64,000 nucleotides of DNA, from the NCBI GenBank assembly GCA_014706295.1, contig JACSVZ010000002.1, positions 58,675,617 to 58,739,616 of the forward strand, in the 5' to 3' direction. The first letter of the stretch is position 1, and each line of letters opens with the position of its first letter. Shown one piece after another: positions 48,601 through 53,563 of this stretch. Origin of the DNA: Lycocorax pyrrhopterus obiensis. Taxonomy: Eukaryota; Chordata; Aves; Passeriformes; Paradisaeidae. The position numbers and the translations under genes were made by a program. The notes beneath the pieces were generated by a model. It was not told the origin of the DNA. It made no database searches and saw only the letters and a program-made list of their open reading frames with translations.

Positions 48601-51070
48601 CTAAGCTAACAATAGTGTAACAATTAAATAACTAAAATAGTCATTACAACAGTTTCAATCTTCATGGTGCTGCTTGGCCTAGATAGACATTTTAGAACCT
48701 AAGCCTTTATTTAAAAGACTTTAAAATATTTAGACAATAAAGCAAGGTAACTGAGTTACATCTAAAAAATTAAACCAAAGAGAAAGAAAAAAAAAGCAAT
48801 AATGTAAATTAGTTCATGCATCTGTGCTGCTTGACTTAAGCATGCTACTTCTTGTGTTTTTAAATGGTATCTAGTCACTTCTTACTACTTGTTTCCATGT
48901 TTGTAGGATTTGGGATTGGAGATGTGAAAACTCCAAGACTTTCATTTAAAAATATTAGCTGCTTATAAAAGATTTTTATTTTTAGGAGTACATAATCTTC
49001 ATGGTTTCCTTAATGCTGAAAGATAAATTGGTATATCTGCTAAGGGTCTCATGACTTTGAGAAATGTATTGTTATGGCAGCAAATAACTTTCATACCTGT
49101 TACGAAGGGTACGTGTTCTGTGCTGGCAGGAGGAAGGGGAACAGTTTTATTTCCAATATATGTCTTCCTAGTGTCATAAACTTTTTCTAAAATGGTGCCT
49201 TTTCTTCTTTTTTCTTCCAGTTACATCTGGTGGCTTTGAACTTCCCACTGTCTGGTGACATGCGAGCAGATTTTCAGTGTTTTCGGCAGGCCCAGCTTGC
49301 AGGTTTGACGTCTACCTATAGAGCCTTCCTCTCATCGCACTTGCAAGATCTGGCCACAGTTGTCAGAAAAACAGACCGACACCATTTGCCAATAGTCAAT
49401 CTTCAGGTAAAAATGGGTACTTAGTGCTTGTTTTTCTAGGATAGGCTGTAGGTTCCCCAAAAATCTTGGAAAATAACAAAAGCACAAAGTTTCAGCCCAA
49501 ACTGCATTTTATAAAGAAGCAGCTTTGCTTCGTAGTTCACAGTCAGATTCAAGAAACAAAAAAGAAGTGATGAAGTAGAAAACTACTGAGTTATTATGTT
49601 CTATTTTTTAGTGTGATCATAGGATAAAATACCTCTTTTTCTCATTTCTAAGAAAAATGCAAATTCTGTGCTTAGGAATGATGTTGGGTATACCCCAATG
49701 AAACAGAGAGGAGAGTCTAGAGCATGAGTCATTTTGTGGTCTCACATAAACAGACACACACTCAAACTGAGGAAAACAAACCATGTCTTTGTAGCATTGG
49801 CTGGCTCCCAGAACAAGCGGCCAAAGAAACCTACAGGAATAACACATGATGCTTGGAACATGTTGAACGGATGCTGCTCTGAAGTGCATACAAACAGAGA
49901 GCCTTGAGAGAAATTTGTGAAGACAATATTGTTTCAGCTTTGACTGGAAAAACTCAAAAGCAGTTTGAGAGGAAGCCAAATGCAAAGGTTTTGCCCTGAA
50001 CATTTGCAACACTTATCACAAAACTGTGACCTTAACAGAAGTTCCAGTACAAGTTATGTCTATATTTTCTCTACTGCTGCAGGAGTTATAAGAAATTTTT
50101 CAAACCATGCCTTAGGAGGAAAAGGACAGGAGATGATCAAGCTGAATTTTTGGAGTGACAATAGAACAGAGAGACAACTTTGAGGCAAAGGCATGGGCCA
50201 GAGAGCTATTGCATAGAGATGACAGATGAGACAAGTTTGTTCAGGAACATTATGCAGAAACTGACGCGAAAGATGAAATCACAAGTGTCCTTAAATGCAG
50301 ATCTAATTTTCAGTTTACAGATAAGTCTATAAAGGTAGACTTGGGATTTGATGTAGATTTGGGATTTGTTTAGTTTGTAAAAGCGGCTTTGAAATTTTAA
50401 CAGGGAGAAACCCTTTTCAGTAACTGGGAATCTATATTTGATGGAAATGGTGGACAATTCAACATTCACATTCCAATATACTCCTTTGATGGGAGGAACA
50501 TCATGACTGACTCATCTTGGTGAGTTTGCATTACCATTTGTGTTTTATATGTTACGTATAAGGGGTTCTTTTCTACTTTTACCAGATAGTAATAGAAATA
50601 GTAGCAGTGTCTTGGGCTATAGACATGTGATAAAAATTTCTCACTTTCTTTATGCCATTTTTCTTTGCCATTTCAGATAGTCAAGAAATGGGATATCAGG
50701 TTATGTTCTCCTTTCCTTCTTTCTGTCTTCATCTTTACCTAACCACTCTTTGCTTCAAGCACAAGGAATGCAGATCACCACACATACAGGTGTGCAATTG
50801 AATAAAGCAAAAGAGACTTTTCCAGTAAGTAACTTCTTAATGTTACCTTTCAGGCCTCAAAAGGTAATATGGCATGGTTCAACCGCAAATGGGATCCGAC
50901 TGGTTAGCAACTACTGTGAAGCCTGGCACACAGCTGGTATGGGAGCTATGGGACAAGCATCGCCGCTGAACACAGGGAAACTTCTTGACCAGAAAGTATA
51001 TAGCTGTAATAATCAGTTTATTGTTCTCTGTATTGAAAACAGTTTTGTATCTGATCCCCAAGGAAAATAA
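508..51070 (+). CDS. COL15A1: Collagen alpha-1(XV) chain, 3' part of gene (26 exons in window)
   Basis: This is the spliced coding span of a multiplexin collagen, a basement-membrane-zone chondroitin sulfate proteoglycan that forms homotrimers and whose C-terminal endostatin-like fragment (restin) can be released. The 26 exons total 2187 nt and join without a frame break into 728 codons and TAA at 51068-51070. In order they encode interrupted Gly-X-Y domains, an NC1 trimerisation segment, a hinge and an endostatin module. Every intron is GT-AG; most exons begin with a complete Gly codon (phase 0), as usual for this family. I chose type XV over XVIII because the endostatin module runs directly from GDMR to ADFQ, without the short extra insert found there in type XVIII, and because of the acidic Ser-Gly interruption. 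The 5' part of the gene lies upstream of the window. One further exon candidate (9425-9460) is left out because it opens with a stop codon. Confidence 0.93.
661..4551 (+). other. COL15A1 intron, no gene seen
   Basis: This 3.9-kb intron holds an A-tract at about 4471-4489 just upstream of the acceptor and a weak CR1-like scrap near 3796-3835 (ttgcttagtctggagaac). I find no splice-flanked Gly-X-Y segment and no convincing RNA gene. Confidence 0.6.
4552..4620 (+). CDS. COL15A1: COL15A1 exon (2nd): non-collagenous interruption with Ser-Gly sites
   Basis: Acceptor tttccattag and donor gtaagt flank 23 codons, [20 protein letters not shown] followed by GPK. The EGSGS sequence next to acidic residues fits a glycosaminoglycan attachment site, and type XV collagen is known to be a chondroitin sulfate proteoglycan. 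That this particular Ser is modified is inference. Together with the end of the previous exon it makes an interruption of about 28 residues. Confidence 0.9.
4621..7031 (+). other. COL15A1 intron with one CR1 fragment
   Basis: Apart from the CR1 remnant listed separately, the intron is AT-rich and I see nothing else in it. Confidence 0.6.
5225..5635 (+). mobile_element. CR1 LINE 3' fragment, old
   Basis: The order of pieces matches the CR1 3' end: tttagcctgg, then gagaagccaaactgttcctt, gcaagagacagtggtcaca, caatttgcccagggggg, and the end tctgtgattccatgaatca. Divergence is high, so this is an old copy. Confidence 0.7.
7032..7076 (+). CDS. COL15A1: COL15A1 exon (3rd): five Gly-X-Y triplets
   Basis: Acceptor tttttatag and donor gtaaaa flank 45 nt encoding [15 protein letters not shown], five perfect triplets. 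Phase is 0 at both ends. The exon is shorter than the usual 54-nt collagen unit, but this is common in multiplexins. Confidence 0.92.
9425..9460 (+). pseudogene. COL15A1: Probable broken COL15A1 collagen exon (TGA in place of the first Gly codon)
   Basis: After ctctgtttcag come 36 nt and a GT donor (gtggga). Read in phase 0 the segment is stop, then [11 protein letters not shown]. Every other expected Gly is present and only the first codon is TGA where GGA would fit. It lies in the intron between the exons at 7032 and 12102, is a multiple of 3 and would keep the phase. Leaving it out keeps the reading frame. The simplest reading is an exon lost by one substitution and now skipped. A sequencing error or an individual nonsense allele is also possible. 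Confidence 0.6.
10047..10136 (+). repeat. (TAAAA)n simple repeat
   Basis: About 15 copies of the pentamer TAAAA/AAAAT occur, with one AAAAAC interruption near 10080. The adjacent 5' sequence is not clearly a retroelement tail. Confidence 0.95.
11262..11425 (+). repeat. A-rich low-complexity tract with AAAAC units
   Basis: The tract consists of AAAACAAAAC units and polyA runs broken by CCC. The 70-100 residue minus-strand open frames across it, rich in Phe and Leu, are composition artefacts. Confidence 0.85.
12102..12164 (+). CDS. COL15A1: COL15A1 exon (4th): seven Gly-X-Y triplets
   Basis: Acceptor tgttgttgcag and donor gtgagt flank 63 nt. It reads [19 protein letters not shown] then EV, all perfect triplets. 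Phase is 0 at both ends. Confidence 0.93.
12165..13071 (+). other. COL15A1 intron, nothing recognised
   Basis: This 0.9-kb intron is of mixed composition with no repeat or gene I can name. Confidence 0.6.
13072..13107 (+). CDS. COL15A1: COL15A1 exon (5th): four charged Gly-X-Y triplets
   Basis: Acceptor tcacctacag and donor gtgaga flank 36 nt encoding [12 protein letters not shown]. Phase is 0 at both ends. Only 93 bp of intron separate it from the next exon. Confidence 0.92.
13201..13284 (+). CDS. COL15A1: COL15A1 exon (6th): Gly-X-Y block running into an interruption
   Basis: Acceptor ttgaaacag and donor gtgagt flank 84 nt (28 codons): [20 protein letters not shown], then GP and the hydrophobic VIAIPE. 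NSIV is a small break in the repeat. The tail VIAIPE starts an interruption that continues in the next exon. Confidence 0.93.
14288..14400 (-). mobile_element. CR1 LINE 3' end fragment, reverse orientation
   Basis: The plus strand reads tagattcacagaaatgttgg and then tcaaagccctgctcatag, the reverse complement of the usual CR1 3' end. Short and diverged. Confidence 0.55.
17182..17237 (+). repeat. (AGGAT)n pentanucleotide microsatellite
   Basis: About 11 uninterrupted copies of AGGAT/TAGGA lie just before a reverse-oriented CR1 3' end. Being perfect, the array is likely to be length-polymorphic. Confidence 0.97.
17265..17350 (-). mobile_element. CR1 LINE 3' end fragment, reverse orientation
   Basis: The plus strand reads tggaagtgatctccggaggc and then caaacctgctgctcaaagca, the reverse complement of the CR1 3' end. 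The AGGAT array adjoins the 3' side of this element. Confidence 0.65.
17900..18640 (+). mobile_element. CR1 LINE fragment, reverse-transcriptase end and 3' end, old
   Basis: It begins gcggccaacatggatttact, a known part of the CR1 RT coding region, and includes ggcagggcttcagatgcggt. It then passes to gtgtccagctatgagatcct and the 3' part (cttagaggtgttcaagaatt, actggacaagtacctgagtc). The frame is broken many times. Confidence 0.75.
19277..19342 (+). CDS. COL15A1: COL15A1 exon (7th): non-collagenous interruption with two N-glycosylation sequons
   Basis: Acceptor ctttttag and donor gtgagt flank 66 nt encoding [20 protein letters not shown] then PP. Two sequons, NDT and NFT, sit in the non-helical part and could carry N-glycans. 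The exon follows a 6-kb intron, and its phase (0/0) joins VIAIPE to the next Gly-X-Y block. Confidence 0.88.
19343..21140 (+). other. COL15A1 intron, nothing recognised
   Basis: This 1.8-kb AT-rich intron shows no recognisable repeat, RNA gene or extra exon. Confidence 0.55.
21141..21176 (+). CDS. COL15A1: COL15A1 exon (8th): four Gly-X-Y triplets
   Basis: Acceptor gattttgcag and donor gtaagt flank 36 nt encoding [12 protein letters not shown]. Phase is 0 at both ends. Confidence 0.92.
21177..23649 (+). other. COL15A1 intron containing the young CR1 copy
   Basis: Outside the CR1 insert the sequence is AT-rich, with a T-tract at about 23231-23243. Nothing else is recognised. Confidence 0.55.
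21715..22634 (+). mobile_element. CR1 LINE, 5'-truncated, relatively young
   Basis: It starts in the RT domain (aagtttgcagatcatacaaa, the FADxTKLGG region) and runs to the 3' end tattctgtgattctgtgatt. A frame at 21769-22173 still carries [25 protein letters not shown] and [10 protein letters not shown], typical of the CR1 ORF2 C-terminus. It is the least decayed CR1 copy here. It is dead because of 5' truncation and stops. Confidence 0.92.
23650..23712 (+). CDS. COL15A1: COL15A1 exon (9th): seven Gly-X-Y triplets
   Basis: Acceptor tttgcctag and donor gtatga flank 63 nt encoding [19 protein letters not shown] then QQ. Phase is 0 at both ends. Confidence 0.93.
23713..25730 (+). other. COL15A1 intron, low-complexity tract only
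   Basis: A T/G-rich low-complexity stretch lies at about 24580-24656 (ggtttggttttttttttttt). I see nothing else in this 2-kb intron. Confidence 0.55.
25731..25808 (+). CDS. COL15A1: COL15A1 exon (10th): short helix segment with central interruption
   Basis: Acceptor ataattgcag and donor gtgagc flank 78 nt (26 codons). GEKGEPG leads into the non-collagenous [16 protein letters not shown], then GEK resumes the repeat. Phase is 0 at both ends. Confidence 0.92.
25929..25964 (+). CDS. COL15A1: COL15A1 exon (11th): four Gly-X-Y triplets
   Basis: Acceptor ccttaacag and donor gtaaga flank 36 nt encoding [12 protein letters not shown]. The intron before it is only 120 bp. Confidence 0.92.
26265..26545 (+). 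mobile_element. CR1 LINE 3' fragment, old
   Basis: The order gaactgggtttgtttagccc, then tgtggcctgaaagg, gtcgggtccttctcagaggt, gttccagcaagggaaatttc and attctggaacaaggtg follows the CR1 3' region, but with many differences. Confidence 0.6.
27195..27450 (-). mobile_element. CR1 LINE 3' fragment, reverse orientation
   Basis: The plus strand carries cactgcccagagcaggtctc, aggatagaaattccacaacc, tctctgggcagcgcattcca and gcctcttgtcccatcgctgt, each the reverse complement of CR1 3' landmarks in the right order. Confidence 0.8.
28553..28640 (+). repeat. 46-bp imperfect tandem duplication
   Basis: Two copies of a unit starting GAGTGAA(A/C)TAGGAAAATG and continuing CTTCATAACATTTT lie 46 bp apart (starts 28553 and 28599), separated by the T-tract at the end of the first unit. 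Confidence 0.85.
30034..30087 (+). CDS. COL15A1: COL15A1 exon (12th): six Gly-X-Y triplets (classic 54-nt unit)
   Basis: Acceptor ttttgttcag and donor gtatgt flank 54 nt encoding [18 protein letters not shown]. This is the typical collagen exon length. An intron of only 80 bp follows. Confidence 0.93.
30168..30227 (+). CDS. COL15A1: COL15A1 exon (13th): Gly-X-Y block ending in EAFN
   Basis: Acceptor cttgtctcag and donor gtaagt flank 60 nt encoding [20 protein letters not shown]. The last residues give one imperfect triplet (GEAFN), a short kink. A TACTAAAT-like branch point is visible in the short upstream intron near 30141-30148. Confidence 0.92.
30228..32056 (+). other. COL15A1 intron, nothing recognised
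   Basis: This 1.8-kb intron has no repeat I can name. A minus-strand open stretch at 30363-30572 is noted among the rejected items. Confidence 0.55.
32057..32125 (+). CDS. COL15A1: COL15A1 exon (14th): Gly-Pro-Pro block running into an interruption
   Basis: Acceptor tcttaccag and donor gtaagt flank 69 nt (23 codons): [17 protein letters not shown], then ILYIKG. The hydrophobic tail begins a long non-collagenous stretch that continues in the next two exons. Confidence 0.92.
32126..34850 (+). other. COL15A1 intron with a CR1 scrap
   Basis: This 2.7-kb intron contains a short CR1 3' fragment and about three copies of a 13-bp unit (actacaggataat) at 34166-34204. Nothing else is recognised. Confidence 0.55.
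33708..33835 (+). mobile_element. CR1 LINE 3' end fragment
   Basis: The text gaaacctgactggacgaggc, ctgaacaacctgctgtagct and aggtgccttccagcctcaac matches the last ~120 bp of CR1. Confidence 0.75.
34851..34896 (+). CDS. COL15A1: COL15A1 exon (15th): non-collagenous segment, ends in phase 1
   Basis: Acceptor ttgtctgcag and donor gtgggt flank 46 nt: [15 protein letters not shown] plus the first G of a Gly codon. It is not collagenous. It is supported by the phase match to the exon at 35738 and by position between two collagenous blocks. The donor gtgggt is a little weak. Confidence 0.8.
34998..35378 (+). repeat. GGGAA / GGTGC mixed pentanucleotide array, purine-rich on the sense strand
   Basis: About 76 pentamers occur in two main types, GGGAA and GGTGC, arranged as GGTGCGGGAA dimers alternating with runs of pure GGGAA (the longest at 35308-35376). 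The array fills nearly half of the intron between the exons at 34851 and 35738. Because five is prime to three and no stop arises, several frames on both strands stay open for 100-200 codons. These are artefacts and not genes. Confidence 0.97.
35738..35827 (+). CDS. COL15A1: COL15A1 exon (16th): interruption returning to Gly-X-Y
   Basis: Acceptor tttatggcag and donor gtatac flank 90 nt in phase 1/1. With the preceding G it reads [18 protein letters not shown] and then [12 protein letters not shown], so the collagen repeat resumes half way. In the genomic frame without splicing a TAA appears at once, so splicing decides the frame. Confidence 0.85.
35828..38754 (+). other. COL15A1 intron, nothing recognised
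   Basis: This 2.9-kb AT-rich intron shows no repeat family I can name and no splice-flanked collagen segment. Confidence 0.55.
38755..38804 (+). CDS. COL15A1: COL15A1 exon (17th): non-collagenous PPLPPSYF segment
   Basis: Acceptor catttttcag and donor gtaatt flank 50 nt. With the carried G it reads [18 protein letters not shown] similar Pro-rich SYFS..FIN..K segment is characteristic of type XV and XVIII chains. It brings the frame back to phase 0 for the next exon. Confidence 0.88.
38805..40572 (+). other. COL15A1 intron, A-tract only
   Basis: This 1.8-kb intron has an A-tract at about 39888-39902. I see nothing else. Confidence 0.55.
40573..40683 (+). CDS. COL15A1: COL15A1 exon (18th): two Gly-X-Y blocks around a short break
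   Basis: Acceptor ttcttcaaag and donor gtgagt flank 111 nt (37 codons). [18 protein letters not shown] is followed by the break NGGFFLT and then [12 protein letters not shown]. Phase is 0 at both ends. The acceptor (CAAAG) is weaker than those of the neighbours, but the frame and repeat leave little doubt. Confidence 0.91.
40684..42032 (+). other. COL15A1 intron, nothing recognised
   Basis: This 1.3-kb intron holds no recognised repeat or gene. Confidence 0.55.
42033..42177 (+). CDS. COL15A1: COL15A1 exon (19th): last long collagenous block
   Basis: Acceptor atcactgacag and donor gtgagc flank 145 nt, phase 0 to phase 1. It begins [20 protein letters not shown], continues [11 protein letters not shown] and more GPP triplets, and ends AIYGA plus one G. 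The GYGKIG break is the only flaw in the repeat. Confidence 0.92.
42178..45644 (+). other. COL15A1 intron with a CR1 copy
   Basis: This 3.5-kb intron is taken up in its first third by the CR1 copy at 42570-43517. The remaining 2.1 kb shows nothing I recognise. Confidence 0.6.
42570..43517 (+). mobile_element. CR1 LINE, 5'-truncated
   Basis: It starts in the RT region (aaggggtttttcccagggct), continues cagctgtatgagggtcaaca and ttgagtccctcaccgcaaga, then gggcgtgtttagtctggaga, and ends with caacccaagtgcttctctga. The order and near-full 3' length fit a single insertion; stops and frameshifts interrupt the coding part. Confidence 0.9.
45645..45709 (+). CDS. COL15A1: COL15A1 exon (20th): short final Gly-X-Y stretch before NC1
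   Basis: Donor gtaaga follows 45709. The acceptor is a tandem NAGNAG (tagcag at 45642-45647), so the exon can start at 45645 or 45648; the two forms differ by one alanine. Joined to the preceding G it reads (A)[21 protein letters not shown]. Phase ends at 0. ATRNL begins the NC1 domain. Confidence 0.9.
45710..46687 (+). other. COL15A1 intron with an AAAC-rich tract
   Basis: A low-complexity stretch with (AAAC)n units is at about 46034-46082. Nothing else is recognised. Confidence 0.6.
46688..46816 (+). CDS. COL15A1: COL15A1 exon (21st): NC1 trimerisation domain
   Basis: Acceptor tatttgacag and donor gtacta flank 129 nt (43 codons). It starts [20 protein letters not shown], continues [19 protein letters not shown] and ends RKLQ. 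The family's trimerisation domain has this pattern of a short helix then beta strands ([20 protein letters not shown]), and it holds three chains together. The donor gtacta is weak. Confidence 0.93.
46981..47040 (+). CDS. COL15A1: COL15A1 exon (22nd): end of trimerisation domain and Pro-rich linker
   Basis: Acceptor ggttctttcag and donor gtaagt flank 60 nt encoding [30 protein letters not shown] is the well-conserved end of the multiplexin trimerisation unit. The Pro-rich tail starts the protease-sensitive hinge. Confidence 0.93.
47041..48250 (+). other. COL15A1 intron with an A-rich tract
   Basis: A long A-rich stretch with AAAC and CCAAA units lies at about 47293-47430. The Phe-rich minus-strand frame over it is an artefact of composition. 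No other feature is seen. Confidence 0.6.
48251..48310 (+). CDS. COL15A1: COL15A1 exon (23rd): hinge before endostatin module
   Basis: Acceptor caaataacag and donor gtaagt flank 60 nt encoding [20 protein letters not shown]. It is low in conserved features, as expected for the hinge cleaved to release the endostatin-like fragment. A second AG nine bases inside (TTTCAG) could give a three-residue-shorter form. Confidence 0.85.
48311..49220 (+). other. COL15A1 intron, nothing recognised
   Basis: This 0.9-kb AT-rich intron lies just before the endostatin-coding exons and shows no repeat or gene. Confidence 0.55.
49221..49406 (+). CDS. COL15A1: COL15A1 exon (24th): endostatin (restin) module, N-terminal half
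   Basis: Acceptor ttttcttccag and donor gtaaaa flank 186 nt (62 codons). It begins [20 protein letters not shown] and includes [13 protein letters not shown] and [16 protein letters not shown], all hallmarks of the endostatin fold (a C-type-lectin-like fold). It holds the first of four conserved cysteines. The direct GDMR-ADFQ join points to type XV rather than XVIII. Confidence 0.96.
49407..50403 (+). other. COL15A1 intron, nothing recognised
   Basis: This 1.0-kb intron lies inside the endostatin-coding region. The 131-codon minus-strand frame at 49617-50012 has no family features and is probably chance. Confidence 0.55.
50404..50519 (+). CDS. COL15A1: COL15A1 exon (25th): endostatin module, middle
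   Basis: Acceptor attttaacag and donor gtgagt flank 116 nt, phase 0 to phase 2. It starts [19 protein letters not shown], continues [19 protein letters not shown], and ends TG, the first two bases of a Trp codon completed in the next exon. SFDGRNIM and the split Trp-Pro-Gln-Lys match the family. Confidence 0.95.
50520..50853 (+). other. COL15A1 intron, nothing recognised
   Basis: This 334-bp intron splits a Trp codon of the endostatin module (TG/G). It has a pyrimidine-rich end and no repeat. Confidence 0.7.
50854..51070 (+). CDS. COL15A1: COL15A1 exon (26th, terminal coding): endostatin C-terminal half and stop
   Basis: Acceptor gttacctttcag precedes 50854. After completing the Trp codon the 217 nt encode PQKVIWHGS, then [24 protein letters not shown] and [10 protein letters not shown], ending SDPQGK and TAA at 51068-51070. 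The three cysteines here plus the one in exon 24 make the two expected disulfides. Length and C-terminus are normal for the family. Confidence 0.96.
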
Positions 51071-52085
51071 TTCACCTGCTGCACGTAGGAATATTCCATT
51101 TGACGACAGAAAAAGCTGACACTGAAATTTCATTTGTAATGATGTAAATATTTTAATTTTTGTAATTGCACATTTCAGGAAAAAAATAGCCAAAGAAAAC
51201 ATACCTCAACACAAACCACATTCCAGTTAGGTGGAACATCCAGTGCACACATGGCTGGCTTAAAGCCCTTCCTTCCACTTGAACCTCATGCAGTTCAAAG
51301 TTTGCCAACAGTTAACTCATGTTCCTCTGCCTGAGCTGGAGGTCACCTAAGGGCACGAGTCAAGTGTGGTCTGTGAGGAAGATCCAGTAGCCTGCCTCAT
51401 AAGCAATATGGCTCAGCAAGGCTGCTGCTGCTTCACAGCTGAGAAGCTGCATGCTCCGTGCTCTCCTTTTCACTTGCATAGATTTTGAATACCCAAGGCA
51501 CTGTTCATATATACTCATGTATACAGCAAATACTGGGAGGCTCTTATGCCTACAGAGCTCGCATTTGCAAAACAAAGCTTTAAGAACAAAGGTGCTCACC
51601 TCCTCTGAGCTTTAGTGGAAGCGGAGTACCTGATTCCTGTAAGCTTGTACGGATCTCAGCCTGGTGCTTGCACAGAAATATAGCAGCTCCCACATCTTAT
51701 TTCAGCTTTTCTCTTTGCAGATTCTAGGCATAGGACTTTATGCAGGAGGAGTGAATTTCACGTAGACAAAATCTGGTCTTTATTTTGGTGCTATTGTTAC
51801 CAGGAAACCTGAAAGCAATGTTAATAGAAAACATCCTGTTTAACTGGTAGAACTGAGCAAAGAAATGCAGACAAATGAACCACCTGACTTTTATTTATTT
51901 AATCGCATATTAGAGGAAGTTGTTTCCTTTTGTGTCAGACTCACTACTTAAATGTCTGTCATGGTTTCTTTAAAATAGGTTCTACACATTGTTATCCCAC
52001 TAAGTTATATGTAAAGTGATTTTCCTTTTTGTGAATTTACCCTTCTGGCATTCACATGATTAAAGAATTGTTAATATAAAATAAC
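51071..52085 (+). other. COL15A1: COL15A1 3' UTR (extent inferred)
   Basis: This AT-rich sequence follows the TAA. I see no AATAAA in the first 1.6 kb. The first good variant signal is ATTAAA at 52059-52064, and a canonical AATAAA occurs at 52720-52725, so the 3' UTR could be about 1.0 or 1.7 kb. An AU-rich nonamer TTATTTATT at 51891-51899 is a possible mRNA-stability element. Confidence 0.5.
52059..52064 (+). terminator. Candidate polyadenylation signal ATTAAA of COL15A1
   Basis: ATTAAA is the commonest variant of AATAAA and is the first plausible signal after the stop codon. The alternative is AATAAA at 52720-52725. Sequence alone does not settle which is used. Confidence 0.3.
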
Positions 52086-52774
52086 TGCAACAATTATAGG
52101 AATGATCAGGAAATGGTAATATTCTTCACTAACAGTATCATCATAATATCTGAAGTCTTTTGCTGATATATTTGTCTACTGCATTCTTTAAACAACGTAT
52201 TTACTTATGTTTTATCAGGCGGTGACTATGGAGGTCAAACTCCACATTATCCACGTTATTTTTTTTAAGATTTAAACGAGAATCCATGTTGGAAATACAT
52301 GTCCATTTGCTGACAAATAGACTGTTCAAAAACCAGACAGCTTTTGTCAACAGACAAAAGCAAATCACGCTTACAATACTAAAATGATGTAATTATACAA
52401 CTAAATATTTTGAAATCCAGCTTTATTTTTCCAATTGATTATAAAAGCTTATTTCCCAGGGTCAGCTGAATGATATCTTCATTTTTTTCTGGTAAAGTAA
52501 AAAATGTAAATTACTCCATTATTACAACATGGTAATAAGGCAAAAGCTATTTGTATTACATTTAAAATGTATGCATAACAATTCACTGCACTCATTTATA
52601 GTCGACTTTCCTAAAATACTGAGCACGCTTTTACCAAATTCCTCCAGTTCACAGAGCTGGAAGAGTTATTTATGTACAACAGGGTTTCGCTCTGAGTCAC
52701 AGAAGGTTCAAGGGGGGGAAATAAAGTGCCTTCACCTGCTTCAAGCAGGAACCATCTACTTTTAATCCTTTACG

Positions 52775-52960
52775 GACCAGTGGGGTCTCTGCTTGCAGCC
52801 AGTCATCCGCATCAGTCCCCGCTCTTCCTCTCCTGAGCTCGAGCAACACTCGGGGAGCTGGCTGTCTCTTCGCCTGGAGTTGCAGTGACAAGAGGTGGCG
52901 GGGACATGGGATCACACAGAAGAGCTCTGTGAAGGGGGACGAGAGAAGACTAATGAAAAC
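52775..52960. promoter_or_regulatory. CpG-enriched patch, possible promoter
   Basis: About seven CpG dinucleotides and roughly 60% GC occur in this 180-bp patch, against a CpG-poor, AT-rich background. It lies just after the COL15A1 3' UTR and about 0.6 kb before the first candidate downstream exon. No TATA box or known motif is clear, so promoter activity is only an inference. Confidence 0.25.
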
Positions 52961-53510
52961 ATGCAGGTTTTAGGAGATACTGAACTAGAGTTTAAGTTGT
53001 GTCCAGCAAAATGCATCCAGAGATCTTTGTGCCAGTCCTTTCACAGAGCTAACCCGTCTCTGTATCCTGAACAGACCTTAGCAGGGAACTGAAATGGTTA
53101 AGCACCATCAATAAGTTGCTAAAAAACTCTCAGTGTTTGCTTCCCACCTCAAACATTAATCTACAGGCTACAGGAATTTATTGCACAGCCTTTAACAGAA
53201 TACAGAGCATGAACCATGCACCACCTGAGCTGCTACGGTGCTGAGTTCACAGGCTTGCTCACACACCAAGGGAGATACTTTTACCAGAGAATGGCATGAG
53301 AAATCTGTTGGAAAGATGAAGTTTCCCTTGAGGAAAACAACAACAGCAACAACAACACACACTTTTCTTCAAAGCCAGTAATGCTCTTTAGATTCCCTAG
53401 TATAATTGAAAAGAAAAAATAATATTCATCAAGGATATGACAGATAAAAAAATTAGCCCAATACTTAGAATATTTTACCTTTCTATATCAAAGGAGAGTA
53501 CTTTTTTCAG

Positions 53511-53563
53511 CACAATTCCAACACAAAGGTCAGGTGCACTTGGAAGAACGTTTGCTAATTCAG
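53511..53563 (+). CDS. Candidate exon of an unrecognised downstream gene
   Basis: A strong acceptor (tacttttttcag) and donor (CAG/gtaaga) bracket 53 nt. With two leading bases completing a codon it reads QFQHKGQVHLEERLLIQ with no stop. Its end phase (0) equals the start phase of the splice-flanked open segment at 56901. I do not recognise the product. A chance pair of splice-like sites remains possible. Confidence 0.35.

Noticed and set aside
508..51070. Assignment to COL18A1 instead of COL15A1
   Set aside because: The endostatin module lacks the short insert between GDMR and ADFQ typical of type XVIII, and IWHGS, NYCEAW and [16 protein letters not shown] agree better with type XV.
51616..51640. 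Possible micro-exon (tttag ... gtaagc) encoding EAEYLIP
   Set aside because: It lies in the COL15A1 3' UTR, is only about 23 nt, and its phase does not match the next candidate exon.
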